From the NCBI GenBank assembly GCA_045647745.1, contig JAZRMQ010000066.1:1-64000 (forward strand): a stretch of DNA of 64,000 bases. Reading direction: 5' to 3'. Both the position numbers and the translations under genes were made by a program. Every line of letters begins with the position of its first letter. The first letter of the stretch is position 1. Source of the stretch: HGM04593 sp045647745. Lineage in GTDB: Bacteria > Bacteroidota > Bacteroidia > Bacteroidales > Bacteroidaceae. Below are positions 18,372 through 26,501 of this stretch, in pieces. A model generated the notes under the pieces. That model searched no databases, had not been told where the DNA came from, and worked only from the letters and a program-made list of their open reading frames with translations.

Positions 18372-19328
18372 TTATTTCCCGTGATTATGTTTATATAGTT
18401 GCCACGTATTTACAAGATTGTGCCACAACGAGTAAAATCCCCCGGCGATGGCTGTGACGGGAGTCAAAAAGGTGTAAGCGAACCATATTGCAAAGACCGT
18501 GTTCTTTTGCCCCAACGACTGTCCGCCGGTAACAAGCTCGCCGTTGCGGCCACCAATGTAACGCCCAAAGGCAAACTGCACAAGACAACACAGCAGCGAC
18601 ACAACAGCAATACCTAGCATAACCCAGAGAGAGAGATTGCTGTGAGCTATTGCACGCGAGGTCATTGCAATGGCAAGCGACAGCGCCACAAGCCACAGAT
18701 AAAAAGGCAAATTACGCCCTTTTGTAACAAGCAGAGTGTGCAAGCGTGGCAAGAGGCGACGTACAAGCTCGGCACATACAAGCGGGCAGAGCAGCAGCGG
18801 AAAGACCTTTCCTAAAATGAGCAGAAACGACGATGAAAGCGACATTCCCTCAACCGGATGCGAAAATGTAAGGAAAAGAGGAGCTATAAGCGCGACTGCT
18901 ATATTTATCTGCATTGTATACGAAATTAGCGATGCCGAATTACCACCCAATCGAGCAGTGATTACAGCCGCAGCCGTTGCCGTGGGGCACATAAGGCACA
19001 TCATCGCTGCCTCGAGAAACACACGTAAAGTCTCGGACATTCGTGGCACAAAGGTTATCGATAGAGAGATTGCAATGAACGACAATATTTGAAAGGCAAG
19101 CAGATACAAATGCCATTTTGCAGGCTTGAGCTCCGTTATTTTCACTTTGCAGAAGGTGACAAAAAGCATTGCAAAGATGAGCGCCGGTTGCAAAAAAGAG
19201 ATTACTGCCAACACAAAATTGTGAGTCGCATCAAAGAGAGGGATATTAGTATAGAGCAGATACATCAGCACTCCGCCCAGCATTGCTATCGGCAACGACC
19301 AATCGCGCAAGAATTTATGCAGGTTCAT
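18372..19328 (-). CDS. BASS (bile acid:Na+ symporter)-like transporter
   Basis: A 318-residue membrane protein with about ten helices. Segments such as MCPTATAAAVITARLGGN in the first half and TGGQSLGQKNTVFAIWFA in the second resemble the crossover regions of the bile acid:sodium symporter superfamily, whose members carry organic anions or vitamins with Na+. The substrate is unknown. The start codon (19326-19328) overlaps the stop of the nnr gene as ATGA, so the two are translationally coupled. Another member of the BART superfamily is the main alternative. Confidence 0.65.
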   Translation of the reverse strand: MNLHKFLRDWSLPIAMLGGVLMYLLYTNIPLFDATHNFVLAVISFLQPALIFAMLFVTFCKVKITELKPAKWHLYLLAFQILSFIAISLSITFVPRMSETLRVFLEAAMMCLMCPTATAAAVITARLGGNSASLISYTMQINIAVALIAPLFLTFSHPVEGMSLSSSFLLILGKVFPLLLCPLVCAELVRRLLPRLHTLLVTKGRNLPFYLWLVALSLAIAMTSRAIAHSNLSLWVMLGIAVVSLLCCLVQFAFGRYIGGRNGELVTGGQSLGQKNTVFAIWFAYTFLTPVTAIAGGFYSLWHNLVNTWQLYKHNHGK

Positions 19329-20842
19329 CGGTAACACTCCTCCTCGAGTGAACGCCACGCACGTGGCAGATATTCGACAATATCCCCTGCAACAAGAGCA
19401 ATCTCACCCTTCTCATCGGCAGCAAAATCGGCAGCAAGGCTGTGAACAAAGACTGCAAGACGTGCCGCATCGGCCGCGTCAAAGCCTTGCGCAAGCAACG
19501 AGAGTATGCAGCCTGTGAGAACATCACCACTACCACCCGTTGCCATCCCGGGGTTGCCGGTGCTGTTGAAAAGCATCGCACCCAACGGGGTCACCACCAC
19601 AGTGTGTGCACCCTTTAAAACTATTGTCACTCCAAATGTGGTAGCATAGGCTTGCGCTGCCTGAAGGCGCACGTATGAGCTATCAGTAGCACCAAAAAGA
19701 CGTGAAAATTCACCAATGTGAGGAGTTATCACGCTACCTTGCGGCAAGCGCTGTAAATAAATGGGGTTACGGGCAAGAATGTTCAGTGCATCGGCATCGA
19801 GCACCATAGGCACTCGGCTGTTGTCAATCAGATGAAGCAATGCCGCCTCGCTCTCCGCGCTCTGACCAAGCCCCGGGCCCACAGCAACAGCTGTGTAGCG
19901 CTCGGCATTGATAAAATCACTGAAACAACACTCGTTGCCATCAATGCTTGTCATTGCTTCGGGAACAGCGACCTGCACAATGGGGTTGTTTATAGCCGGA
20001 ACGTGCATTGTGAGCAGCCCCACTCCGCTGCGCAACGCTGCGCGCGCAGCAAGCACCGACGCCCCTGCCATACCCTTTGAACCGGCCACAAGCAGAGCAC
20101 GGCCAAAAAAGCCCTTATGCGCGTGTTTTGCGCGAGGTTTAATCAGTGGCACAATATCCTCTTTGCAGGTAAATTCAAAAGGAGTATGAGTCTCGGCTAT
20201 TGCACGGGACGAAAGACCTATATCAAGAATTTTCAGCTCGCCCACAAACATTTCATTCTCGGCAAAAAGCTGTGAGAGCTTAGGAAATTGCAAGGTCAGT
20301 GTAAGCGTTGCAAGCACAATAAGCTGCGACGAAGGTTCATTGTCGCCACCCAAAAGCCCCGACGGCATATCAATGGCAACCACCTCGTTGCTGCAAGCAT
20401 CTATGCCACGAATAACACTGGCAAAAAGCCCATCGACAACAGGACGATTGAGCCCACTGCCAAAGAGTGCATCTATTATCACCACGCCACGGTCTATTTC
20501 CGGCATTGTAAAAGTGTCGTTCACCGGCACAATCGGCACGTCAATACCTTGCAGACGCTCAAGATTCACAGCACAATCGGGCGACAACTTACCCATTGGA
20601 TTAATGAGCCACACAGCCACCCGGTAACCGGCACAATGCAGCATACGCGCCACAGCAAGACCATCGCCGCCATTATTCCCGGGCCCGGCAAAGATTATAA
20701 ATTCGCGCCCGGCGTAACGTTCAAGGATAGCAGTCGTCAACACACTTGCTGCACGCTCCATCAGGTCGATGGAGGTAATAGGTTCATCTTTAATAGTGAA
20801 AGCATCAATAGCCTTTATAAGCGGCGTGTTAAAGAATTTCAT
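19325..20842 (-). CDS. nnr: Bifunctional NAD(P)H-hydrate repair enzyme (epimerase + ADP-dependent dehydratase)
   Basis: A 505-residue fusion of NnrE (NAD(P)HX epimerase, about 1-215) and NnrD (ADP-dependent NAD(P)HX dehydratase, about 225-500). Together they repair hydrated NADH and NADPH. Visible motifs are FAGPGNNGGDGLAVAR and VVIIDALFGSGLNRP in the first domain, then HKGFFGRALLVAGSKGMAGA, VAVGPGLGQ, TPHIGEFSRL and NSTGNPGMATGGSGDVLTG in the second. It has the Bacteroidales-type N-terminus. It is coupled by 4-base ATGA overlaps to aroQ upstream and to the BASS-like transporter downstream. Confidence 0.95.
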   Translation of the reverse strand: MKFFNTPLIKAIDAFTIKDEPITSIDLMERAASVLTTAILERYAGREFIIFAGPGNNGGDGLAVARMLHCAGYRVAVWLINPMGKLSPDCAVNLERLQGIDVPIVPVNDTFTMPEIDRGVVIIDALFGSGLNRPVVDGLFASVIRGIDACSNEVVAIDMPSGLLGGDNEPSSQLIVLATLTLTLQFPKLSQLFAENEMFVGELKILDIGLSSRAIAETHTPFEFTCKEDIVPLIKPRAKHAHKGFFGRALLVAGSKGMAGASVLAARAALRSGVGLLTMHVPAINNPIVQVAVPEAMTSIDGNECCFSDFINAERYTAVAVGPGLGQSAESEAALLHLIDNSRVPMVLDADALNILARNPIYLQRLPQGSVITPHIGEFSRLFGATDSSYVRLQAAQAYATTFGVTIVLKGAHTVVVTPLGAMLFNSTGNPGMATGGSGDVLTGCILSLLAQGFDAADAARLAVFVHSLAADFAADEKGEIALVAGDIVEYLPRAWRSLEEECYR

Positions 20843-21267
20843 AGTTGTGAAAGATATTCAAGCCCCTCTCTATAGCCATCAAAGCCCTTGCCGCAGATAG
20901 TTTTCCCGGCATAGAGCGAGACAAATGAAAAACGACGAAACTCCTCGCGAGTGGAAATATCAGTCAGATGCACCTCGACTGTCGGCAGAGCCACCGCCTT
21001 GAGAGCATCGAGGATTGCCACGCTTGTGTGAGTGTAAGCCGCAGGATTGATGAGAATACCATCAAACACCCCATAGGCTGCCTGAATTTTGTCTACGATT
21101 GCCCCCTCGTGGTTAGACTGAAAAAGCTCGACCTCGAGCGAGAGTTCTGCTGCACAGTCACGAATAAACTGCTGCAATGCCGCAAAGTTCTGCGCGCCAT
21201 AAAGCGCAGGCTCACGCAACCCCAGCAAATTGAGGTTAGGACCATTAATGACCAATATTTTCTTCAT
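20839..21267 (-). CDS. aroQ: Type II 3-dehydroquinate dehydratase
   Basis: A 142-residue dodecameric-type enzyme for step 3 of the shikimate pathway (3-dehydroquinate to 3-dehydroshikimate). Motifs: INGPNLNLLGLREPALYG at 7-24 with catalytic Tyr23, QSNHEGAIVDKIQ at 50-62, INPAAYTHTSVAI at 73-85, and EVHLTDISTREEFR at 98-111 with His100. The start is the ATG at 21267, since the family consistently begins a few residues before INGPN. In the body of the protein (QSNHEGAIVDKIQ, AILDALKAV) it looks more like clostridial than Bacteroides AroQ, as does the aro operon nearby. Confidence 0.95.
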   Translation of the reverse strand: MKKILVINGPNLNLLGLREPALYGAQNFAALQQFIRDCAAELSLEVELFQSNHEGAIVDKIQAAYGVFDGILINPAAYTHTSVAILDALKAVALPTVEVHLTDISTREEFRRFSFVSLYAGKTICGKGFDGYREGLEYLSQL

Positions 21268-21343
21268 AAATATCCGCAATAAAATTACCATTGCGAAGAT
21301 ACTATAAAGAAATGAAAGTGTGCGCAAATGAGCCATAAATATC

Positions 21344-21380
21344 AAAAACATCCCCCACAAAGCACTTGGCCTTGCAGGGG
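21344..21380 (-). terminator. Possible terminator between the TonB-domain gene and aroQ
   Basis: On the minus strand CCCC...AAGGC, then CAAGT, then GCTTT...GGGG can fold with a small internal loop, followed by GATGTTTTTGATA. It lies 49 bases after the TonB-domain stop. The stem is imperfect. Confidence 0.45.
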
Positions 21381-21428
21381 ATAATTGAGCCATCTCTCTT
21401 TTACTTTATCCGTTGACAATGTTGATAC

Positions 21429-21845
21429 TTAATTCAATTTAAATGTTATCGGCAAATGGAAGAAAACTCTGACAGCCTTTCCCTTTTGTTGACCGGGAGT
21501 CCACTTTGGCATTTTATTCACCACACGAAGAGCCTCTGTATCAAGATAAATATCTCCAGTGCTCTTTATTATCGTGCTTTCTGTGATTGTTCCATCTTTT
21601 TCAACAATAAATTTCACAATAGCACGCCCTTGCTTTTTCTCGGCCAAAGCCTCTGAAGGATATTTCACATTGTCTCTCAAATAGCCCATCAAAGCAACAT
21701 TTCCACCGGGAAATTCAGGCCTCACCTCAACTTCTTTGAAAATTGTTTCTTTAGTTACAATGGCGGAGTCTGATTTTTCAACATCCTGTGCCTGTGTATT
21801 AAAAGAGAAAAGCAGCACAGCTAACAATAGGAAAATCTTTTTCAT
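21429..21845 (-). CDS. TonB C-terminal domain protein, periplasmic
   Basis: A 138-residue protein with a signal peptide (about 1-20, ending NTQAQ) and a TonB C-terminal domain. It contains PEFPGGNVALMGYLRDNVKYP, GRAIVKFIVEKDGTI and MPKWTPGQQKGKAVRVFFHLPI, a pattern very common in Bacteroidota. Unlike classical TonB it lacks the cytosolic tail and proline-rich linker, and the N-terminus looks like a cleavable signal rather than a permanent anchor. It may bind an outer-membrane receptor or act in signalling. A real TonB lies at 48431-49240. Confidence 0.85.
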   Translation of the reverse strand: MKKIFLLLAVLLFSFNTQAQDVEKSDSAIVTKETIFKEVEVRPEFPGGNVALMGYLRDNVKYPSEALAEKKQGRAIVKFIVEKDGTITESTIIKSTGDIYLDTEALRVVNKMPKWTPGQQKGKAVRVFFHLPITFKLN

Positions 21846-21904
21846 AGTCTATTATTGTTAAGTTAAACAAATGTTCATAAAATTAAGCGCAAACAAGCAC
21901 CGAA

Positions 21905-21952
21905 GCCTAAATGACTATTTGCAAAATTAAGCGTAACGCAGCAATCCACGTT
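21905..21952. repeat. 48-bp direct repeat, copy 1
   Basis: This copy begins GCCTAAATGACTATTTGC, ends GCAGCAATCCACGTT, and is matched by copy 2 at 22031-22078 with a single mismatch. Both lie in the gap between the TonB-domain gene and pheA. On the minus strand this copy contains TAATTTTG, a perfect -7 consensus, so it could include the promoter of the TonB-domain gene. Confidence 0.9.
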
Positions 21953-22030
21953 CTTATCTATGCGCTAAATTATTCGTATAAAACGCGGAGGGCAAGGCTT
22001 GCGAAAATTTTGAAAATAGGAGTTTAGTAG

Positions 22031-22078
22031 GCCTAAATGACTATTTGCAAAATTGAGCGTAACGCAGCAATCCACGTT
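22031..22078. repeat. 48-bp direct repeat, copy 2
   Basis: Same orientation as copy 1, 78 bases further on, ending 14 bases before the stop codon of pheA. The single difference (G for A at 22055) changes the potential minus-strand TAATTTTG to CAATTTTG. Confidence 0.9.
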
Positions 22079-22091
22079 TTAGACAATAATT

Positions 22092-23234
22092 TTATATTAT
22101 CTCAGCATAAGTACCAAAATACCTAAACTGCTCCCCACACTCGTGAAGCTCACACATAAGAGAAAGGAATTCGTCGCTGTAGACGGAGGCTTCAATATCG
22201 AAATAGAAACGATATTCAAATTCACGTTCGGGAATTTGACGGCTCTCGAGCTTGACAAGGTTCACTCCGCTAGCGTTGAAACGGGACATTATGCGGAAGA
22301 GGGTTCCGGGACGGTTGGGTATATTTATCATCACGCTTGTGCGGTCGGCACCCGAATAGATTTTAGGGGTTTTAGCAATGCAGATGAAGCGTGTGTAGTT
22401 GTTGTCGCGATTTTGTATTGACGACTTGAGCACTTGCATTTGATAGAGCTCGGCACAGAGGCGAGAGGAGAGGGATGCTTTTGCGTGGTCGCCACCTTGT
22501 GCAACCATACGAGCAGCCTCGGCGGTATTCTCGCAAGCAATGACACGAACGTTTTTCAGGGTTGACAAAAACTCTGAACATTGATTGATTGCTTGCTGAT
22601 GCGAATAGATTTCGCGTATATCCTCCAATTTTGTACCCGGCAGGGCTAGAATGGCGTGGTCTACTTTGAGACGAACGCCACGCACGATGCTCACATTATA
22701 GGCGGCAAGAAGGTCGTAGATTGCGTTCACCGAACCTGCAAGAGAGTTCTCGATAGGGAGAACACCAAACTCACAAAGACCGCTGCTGACAGCCTTGAAC
22801 ACACCCTCAAAATTATTCATATACATAATCTCGGGGAGGTCGAAAAGGCGCTCCGATGCAAGGTGTGCATAAGAGCCTTCGCAACCGGCGCAAGCAACAG
22901 AGCCACGCTTGGGAAAGGGCTGTGGAGGCACAGATGCTATCTGCTTAAAATGGTTGAAAAAATCGGTACCCTCGGAGAGCATACGTGTTTCATAAGACTC
23001 GCTGAGGTCGAAGATTGTGCGATAGAGAGTGCGGCCATAGCCCTCGAACTCCGGGCCCAGACGCTTTGAGACATTTTGTAACACTGCCCGTGCACGCGAG
23101 GGGTGATAGACCGGAAGATTGTTCTCTTTTTTATATTTTCCGATACCGGACACAACCTGCATACGACGCGCGAAAAGGTCGCACATTTGGGTGTCGATTT
23201 CATCTATTTCCTGACGTAGTTTATCTAAATCCAT
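22092..23234 (-). CDS. pheA: Bifunctional chorismate mutase/prephenate dehydratase (P-protein)
   Basis: A 380-residue fusion that converts chorismate to prephenate and then phenylpyruvate. An AroQ-type chorismate mutase domain (about 1-90) starts MDLDKLRQEIDEID. The prephenate dehydratase domain (about 108-285) contains FGVLPIENSLAGSV and the catalytic NYTRF motif. An ACT domain (about 295-375) follows. In the ACT domain the usual ESRP phenylalanine-binding motif reads ESRQ (Gln333), which may change feedback inhibition. The mutase-dehydratase fusion and its sequence look clostridial. Bacteroides normally has a free dehydratase and a mutase fused to DAHP synthase. It starts 1 base after the aroA stop. 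Confidence 0.95.
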   Translation of the reverse strand: MDLDKLRQEIDEIDTQMCDLFARRMQVVSGIGKYKKENNLPVYHPSRARAVLQNVSKRLGPEFEGYGRTLYRTIFDLSESYETRMLSEGTDFFNHFKQIASVPPQPFPKRGSVACAGCEGSYAHLASERLFDLPEIMYMNNFEGVFKAVSSGLCEFGVLPIENSLAGSVNAIYDLLAAYNVSIVRGVRLKVDHAILALPGTKLEDIREIYSHQQAINQCSEFLSTLKNVRVIACENTAEAARMVAQGGDHAKASLSSRLCAELYQMQVLKSSIQNRDNNYTRFICIAKTPKIYSGADRTSVMINIPNRPGTLFRIMSRFNASGVNLVKLESRQIPEREFEYRFYFDIEASVYSDEFLSLMCELHECGEQFRYFGTYAEII

Positions 23235-23235
23235 A

Positions 23236-24534
23236 TTATATATTGTTTTTATTTGTCATTTTTTGAGCATTATCATTGCACTCCACTGCACCACCAAGCA
23301 TTGCAAAATCATCGAAAAACGATGGATAGGACTTTGCTACACAGGTGTAGTCTTTGATGGTTGTTACCCCGCTTGCAACAGCAGACATTATTGCTGCCGA
23401 CATTGCTATACGGTGGTCGTTGTAACTATTGACAGCCGCTGTTGCCACCGGCTCACCGCCATAAACAGTAAATGTATCCTCGCCTATTTGTGAAGTAATA
23501 CCAAACGAAGACAACATATCCCTGACTGCCACCAAGCGATCGCTCTCTTTATAACGCAAACGCCCAACGCCGGTAAAAAGCGTTGTTCCTTGTGCAAGGG
23601 ATGCCGCAACAGCAAGAACAGGAACAAGGTCGGGGGTATCGGTACAATCAAGTTCTGCACCAAACAGATGCGATGGCATTGCCACCACTCTATCGTCACA
23701 GCACTCAATGAAAGCACCCATTGAGCGCAAATGTTCTACAATATAGCTATCGCCCTGCAAGGAGTCATTGTTCACTCCACGCACCGTAACCGGGCGCTTA
23801 CCGGTGACACCGGCCACAACCCAAAAGGCGGCCGACGACCAATCGCCCTCGACAGCCACACGCTCGGGCATACGATATTGTTGATTGCCTTTTATCTTGT
23901 AAATGTTACCACACTGCTGCACCGCCACGCCAGCAATGCGCAAAGCATCGAGCGTCATTGTCACGTAGGAGGCGCTTGCAAGGCCGTCGGTAATCTCAAT
24001 CTCGCTATCCTCGGCTGCCAAAGGCAAAGCAAAAAGCAAGCCTGTGAGATATTGCGACGATATATTACCGGGGAGTGTGTAGCGACCACCGCTGAGCGTG
24101 CCGTGACAACTCAATGGCAATTCGTCGGCTGTGTGGCGAGTGAAAGAGATGCCGTGCTGTGCAAGCGTATCGAGCAAAGTGCTCATAGGGCGTTGCGGGA
24201 GCTTACCGCCACCGATAAACGTTGCATCGGCACCAAGCACTGCGGCTACCGACACAAGAAAGCGTAAGGTTGAACCGCTCTCGCCACAATCGAGCGTTCC
24301 ACCCTTGACAACGCTAACCGGAATTACATCAAAAACTCCCGATGAATAGGTGATTTTTGCGCCAAGTGCGTTCAAGCAACGCATTGTTGCCATTATATCA
24401 TCGTTCACGGCATTGCACACAATGCTGCAAGGGGCACAGCCTAGTGCAGCACAGATAAGCAACCTGTGCGCTTGTGATTTTGATGGTGGCGGCACAACGC
24501 CCCCCTCCAATGCTCCGTGAACTTTTATTTCCAT
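23236..24534 (-). CDS. aroA: 3-phosphoshikimate 1-carboxyvinyltransferase (EPSP synthase)
   Basis: A 432-residue enzyme transferring enolpyruvate from PEP to shikimate-3-phosphate. Motifs: PPSKSQAHRLLICAAL near the N-terminus, DCGESGSTLRFL, GGGKLPQRPM, GNISSQYLTGLL, VEGDWSSAAFWV, RLRYKESDRL and NSYNDHRIAM. The motif style (SKSQAHR, GDWSSAAFW) is that of clostridial enzymes rather than the Bacteroides form, which has SKSISNR. It is separated from aroB by 69 bases without a clear terminator and probably belongs to the same operon. Confidence 0.95.
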   Translation of the reverse strand: MEIKVHGALEGGVVPPPSKSQAHRLLICAALGCAPCSIVCNAVNDDIMATMRCLNALGAKITYSSGVFDVIPVSVVKGGTLDCGESGSTLRFLVSVAAVLGADATFIGGGKLPQRPMSTLLDTLAQHGISFTRHTADELPLSCHGTLSGGRYTLPGNISSQYLTGLLFALPLAAEDSEIEITDGLASASYVTMTLDALRIAGVAVQQCGNIYKIKGNQQYRMPERVAVEGDWSSAAFWVVAGVTGKRPVTVRGVNNDSLQGDSYIVEHLRSMGAFIECCDDRVVAMPSHLFGAELDCTDTPDLVPVLAVAASLAQGTTLFTGVGRLRYKESDRLVAVRDMLSSFGITSQIGEDTFTVYGGEPVATAAVNSYNDHRIAMSAAIMSAVASGVTTIKDYTCVAKSYPSFFDDFAMLGGAVECNDNAQKMTNKNNI

Positions 24535-24603
24535 AGTTTTACCAATATTTCACCAGTGATTATCTCACCGCATTTTTTGCTACGCTCAAAAAGAGACGCA
24601 ACA

Positions 24604-25650
24604 TTATATAACTTTTTGTAGTAACTCTCCTAGCTCCTCAACCTGCATATCATAGAGAATACAATCGCCAACAGCACGAGGCAACACCACCGAAATTTTA
24701 CCTCCGCGACGTTTCTTGTCGGAGAGGAGAGCGTTGTAAACCTCATCGGCCGAGTATCCGCAAGCAATATCAAAGCCATACTGCACAAGCAGCGCCGAGA
24801 GTTCATCGGCTATATTACACAACCCACACAATGGTGCAATCTTTGCAGCAATAACCATTCCCTTTGCTACAGCCTCGCCGTGCGAAACACCGAAATTACT
24901 CAATTTTTCTATTGCGTGACCAAAGGTGTGACCAAAATTCAACAAGCCACGCACTCCATTGTCAAACTCATCTTGCTGCACAACATCGCGCTTAATTTCG
25001 ACACAACGCGTTACAACCGCCTCGCGGTCAAAGGGGAGCGCGTGCAGGGTTGAGTAAAGGACTGAGTCGAGTATAACTCCGTATTTTATCACCTCGGCAC
25101 AGCCGTCGCGATAAATATCGGAAGGCAGAGTGTCCATCAGTTTTGTATCACAGCACACCAATGAGGGCTGATAGAAGCTACCGACAAGGTTTTTGCCGGC
25201 AGGGATATCAATAGCTGTTTTTCCGCCAACAGAACTATCTACTGCCGCAAGCAGGGTTGTAGGAACCTGAATGTACTTTACACCACGAAGGTAGAGCGAT
25301 GCAGAAAGACCGCCTAGGTCACCAACCACTCCACCGCCAAAAGCAATTATTGCATCGCTACGAGTCAACTGCTCCTCGGCAAGAAAATTCAAAAAGGCTA
25401 ACAGATTATCGGCACATTTTGATGCCTCGCCGGCCGGAATAACGAATTTACAAGCATCGTACCCGGCAGCAGCAAGATATTCCATCATCTCACTGCCATA
25501 GAGTGCATTGACATTGCTGTCGGTGAGCACCGCCAAACGGCATTTGCCAAGCAACGGGGCGATAAGAGTGCCAATGCCGGCAAGGATACCACGACCAATG
25601 CAGATGTTATATTCCTTTGTTGCCTTTACGTTTATTGTATTGTACTGCAT
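24604..25650 (-). CDS. aroB: 3-dehydroquinate synthase
   Basis: A 348-residue NAD-dependent enzyme converting DAHP to 3-dehydroquinate, step 2 of the shikimate pathway. Motifs: FGGGVVGDLGGLSASLYLRG, VPTTLLAAVDSSVGGKTAID, the metal-ligand Glu in CAEVIKYGV, and the metal-ligand His residues in NFGHTFGHAIE and SHGEAVAKGM. Length is typical. It begins 14 bases after the tyrA stop. Confidence 0.96.
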   Translation of the reverse strand: MQYNTINVKATKEYNICIGRGILAGIGTLIAPLLGKCRLAVLTDSNVNALYGSEMMEYLAAAGYDACKFVIPAGEASKCADNLLAFLNFLAEEQLTRSDAIIAFGGGVVGDLGGLSASLYLRGVKYIQVPTTLLAAVDSSVGGKTAIDIPAGKNLVGSFYQPSLVCCDTKLMDTLPSDIYRDGCAEVIKYGVILDSVLYSTLHALPFDREAVVTRCVEIKRDVVQQDEFDNGVRGLLNFGHTFGHAIEKLSNFGVSHGEAVAKGMVIAAKIAPLCGLCNIADELSALLVQYGFDIACGYSADEVYNALLSDKKRRGGKISVVLPRAVGDCILYDMQVEELGELLQKVI

Positions 25651-25664
25651 AATAAATAAAAAAA

Positions 25665-26495
25665 CTAACTTTCTGCCTCCTCTTTTGCAATGCGGCCGTC
25701 ACGCAACAGAGCACGAAGCGTCTTGGCATCATCGGCCGCTATTGCGTTGCGATATTCGTGAAGCGAATTTATAAGCAGGTCGAGTTCAGCCAACAGATGC
25801 TCCTTATTCTCGAGAAAAAGCTCTGTCCACATATCCTCGTTAAGACGCGACACACGGGTGAAGTCGCGGAAGCTGCCGGCGCTATACCCTCTGTGGGTTT
25901 TTGCCGACGGACTTTTGATGAATGCATTTGATACAACGTGACACATCTGTGAGGTATATGCTATCATACGGTCGTGAAAATCGGCCGTTGTGACAACAAA
26001 TTTCTTAAATCCCAAAGGGGCAAGCGACTGCTTTACGCGGTCGAGCAGAGCAATATCATCGTGCACTGGTGGCACCATAATAAATGAGGCTCCGCTAAAA
26101 AGCGTTCCTTTAGAGTATTTGTAACCCGAATATTGCAGACCAGCCATAGGGTGACCGCCAACGAATGTAAAGCCGTGTTGTGCAGCAAGCGAAAAGCCAA
26201 GCTCGCAGACTTTGCGCTTTGTTCCGCAAAAGTCAACAACCAGCGTTTGAGGGTTTATTAATTGAGCTTTATCGCGCAGATAGCCGGCGACAGCCTTTGG
26301 GGTAGCGGTGAGCAACAACAAATTGCAGGAAGCAATACTTGCCGCATCCAGCACGCCATCAACGACACCCTCGAGCTGTGCATAGCTCACAATAGGCTCG
26401 TTTATATCACAAGCGAGCACTGTTGCTCCGGCAGCCTTGAAAGCCTTTGCCGCCGAACCACCAATCAATCCAAGGCCTACAACTCCGATAATCAT
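25665..26495 (-). CDS. tyrA: Prephenate dehydrogenase
   Basis: A 276-residue NAD-dependent enzyme producing 4-hydroxyphenylpyruvate for tyrosine. It opens with the Rossmann glycine motif VVGLGLIGGS, and substrate-domain motifs include GGHPMAGLQYSG, SQMCHVVSNAFIKS and SAGSFRDFTRVS. There is no chorismate mutase domain and no ACT domain. The ATG at 26495 is chosen over a TTG two codons upstream because it directly opens the first beta strand, giving a 6-base gap after aroF. The sequence type is that of Oscillospiraceae/Clostridia and is clearly unlike the Bacteroides TyrA I know. Confidence 0.93.
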   Translation of the reverse strand: MIIGVVGLGLIGGSAAKAFKAAGATVLACDINEPIVSYAQLEGVVDGVLDAASIASCNLLLLTATPKAVAGYLRDKAQLINPQTLVVDFCGTKRKVCELGFSLAAQHGFTFVGGHPMAGLQYSGYKYSKGTLFSGASFIMVPPVHDDIALLDRVKQSLAPLGFKKFVVTTADFHDRMIAYTSQMCHVVSNAFIKSPSAKTHRGYSAGSFRDFTRVSRLNEDMWTELFLENKEHLLAELDLLINSLHEYRNAIAADDAKTLRALLRDGRIAKEEAES

Positions 26496-26501
26496 ACGCA
26501 A

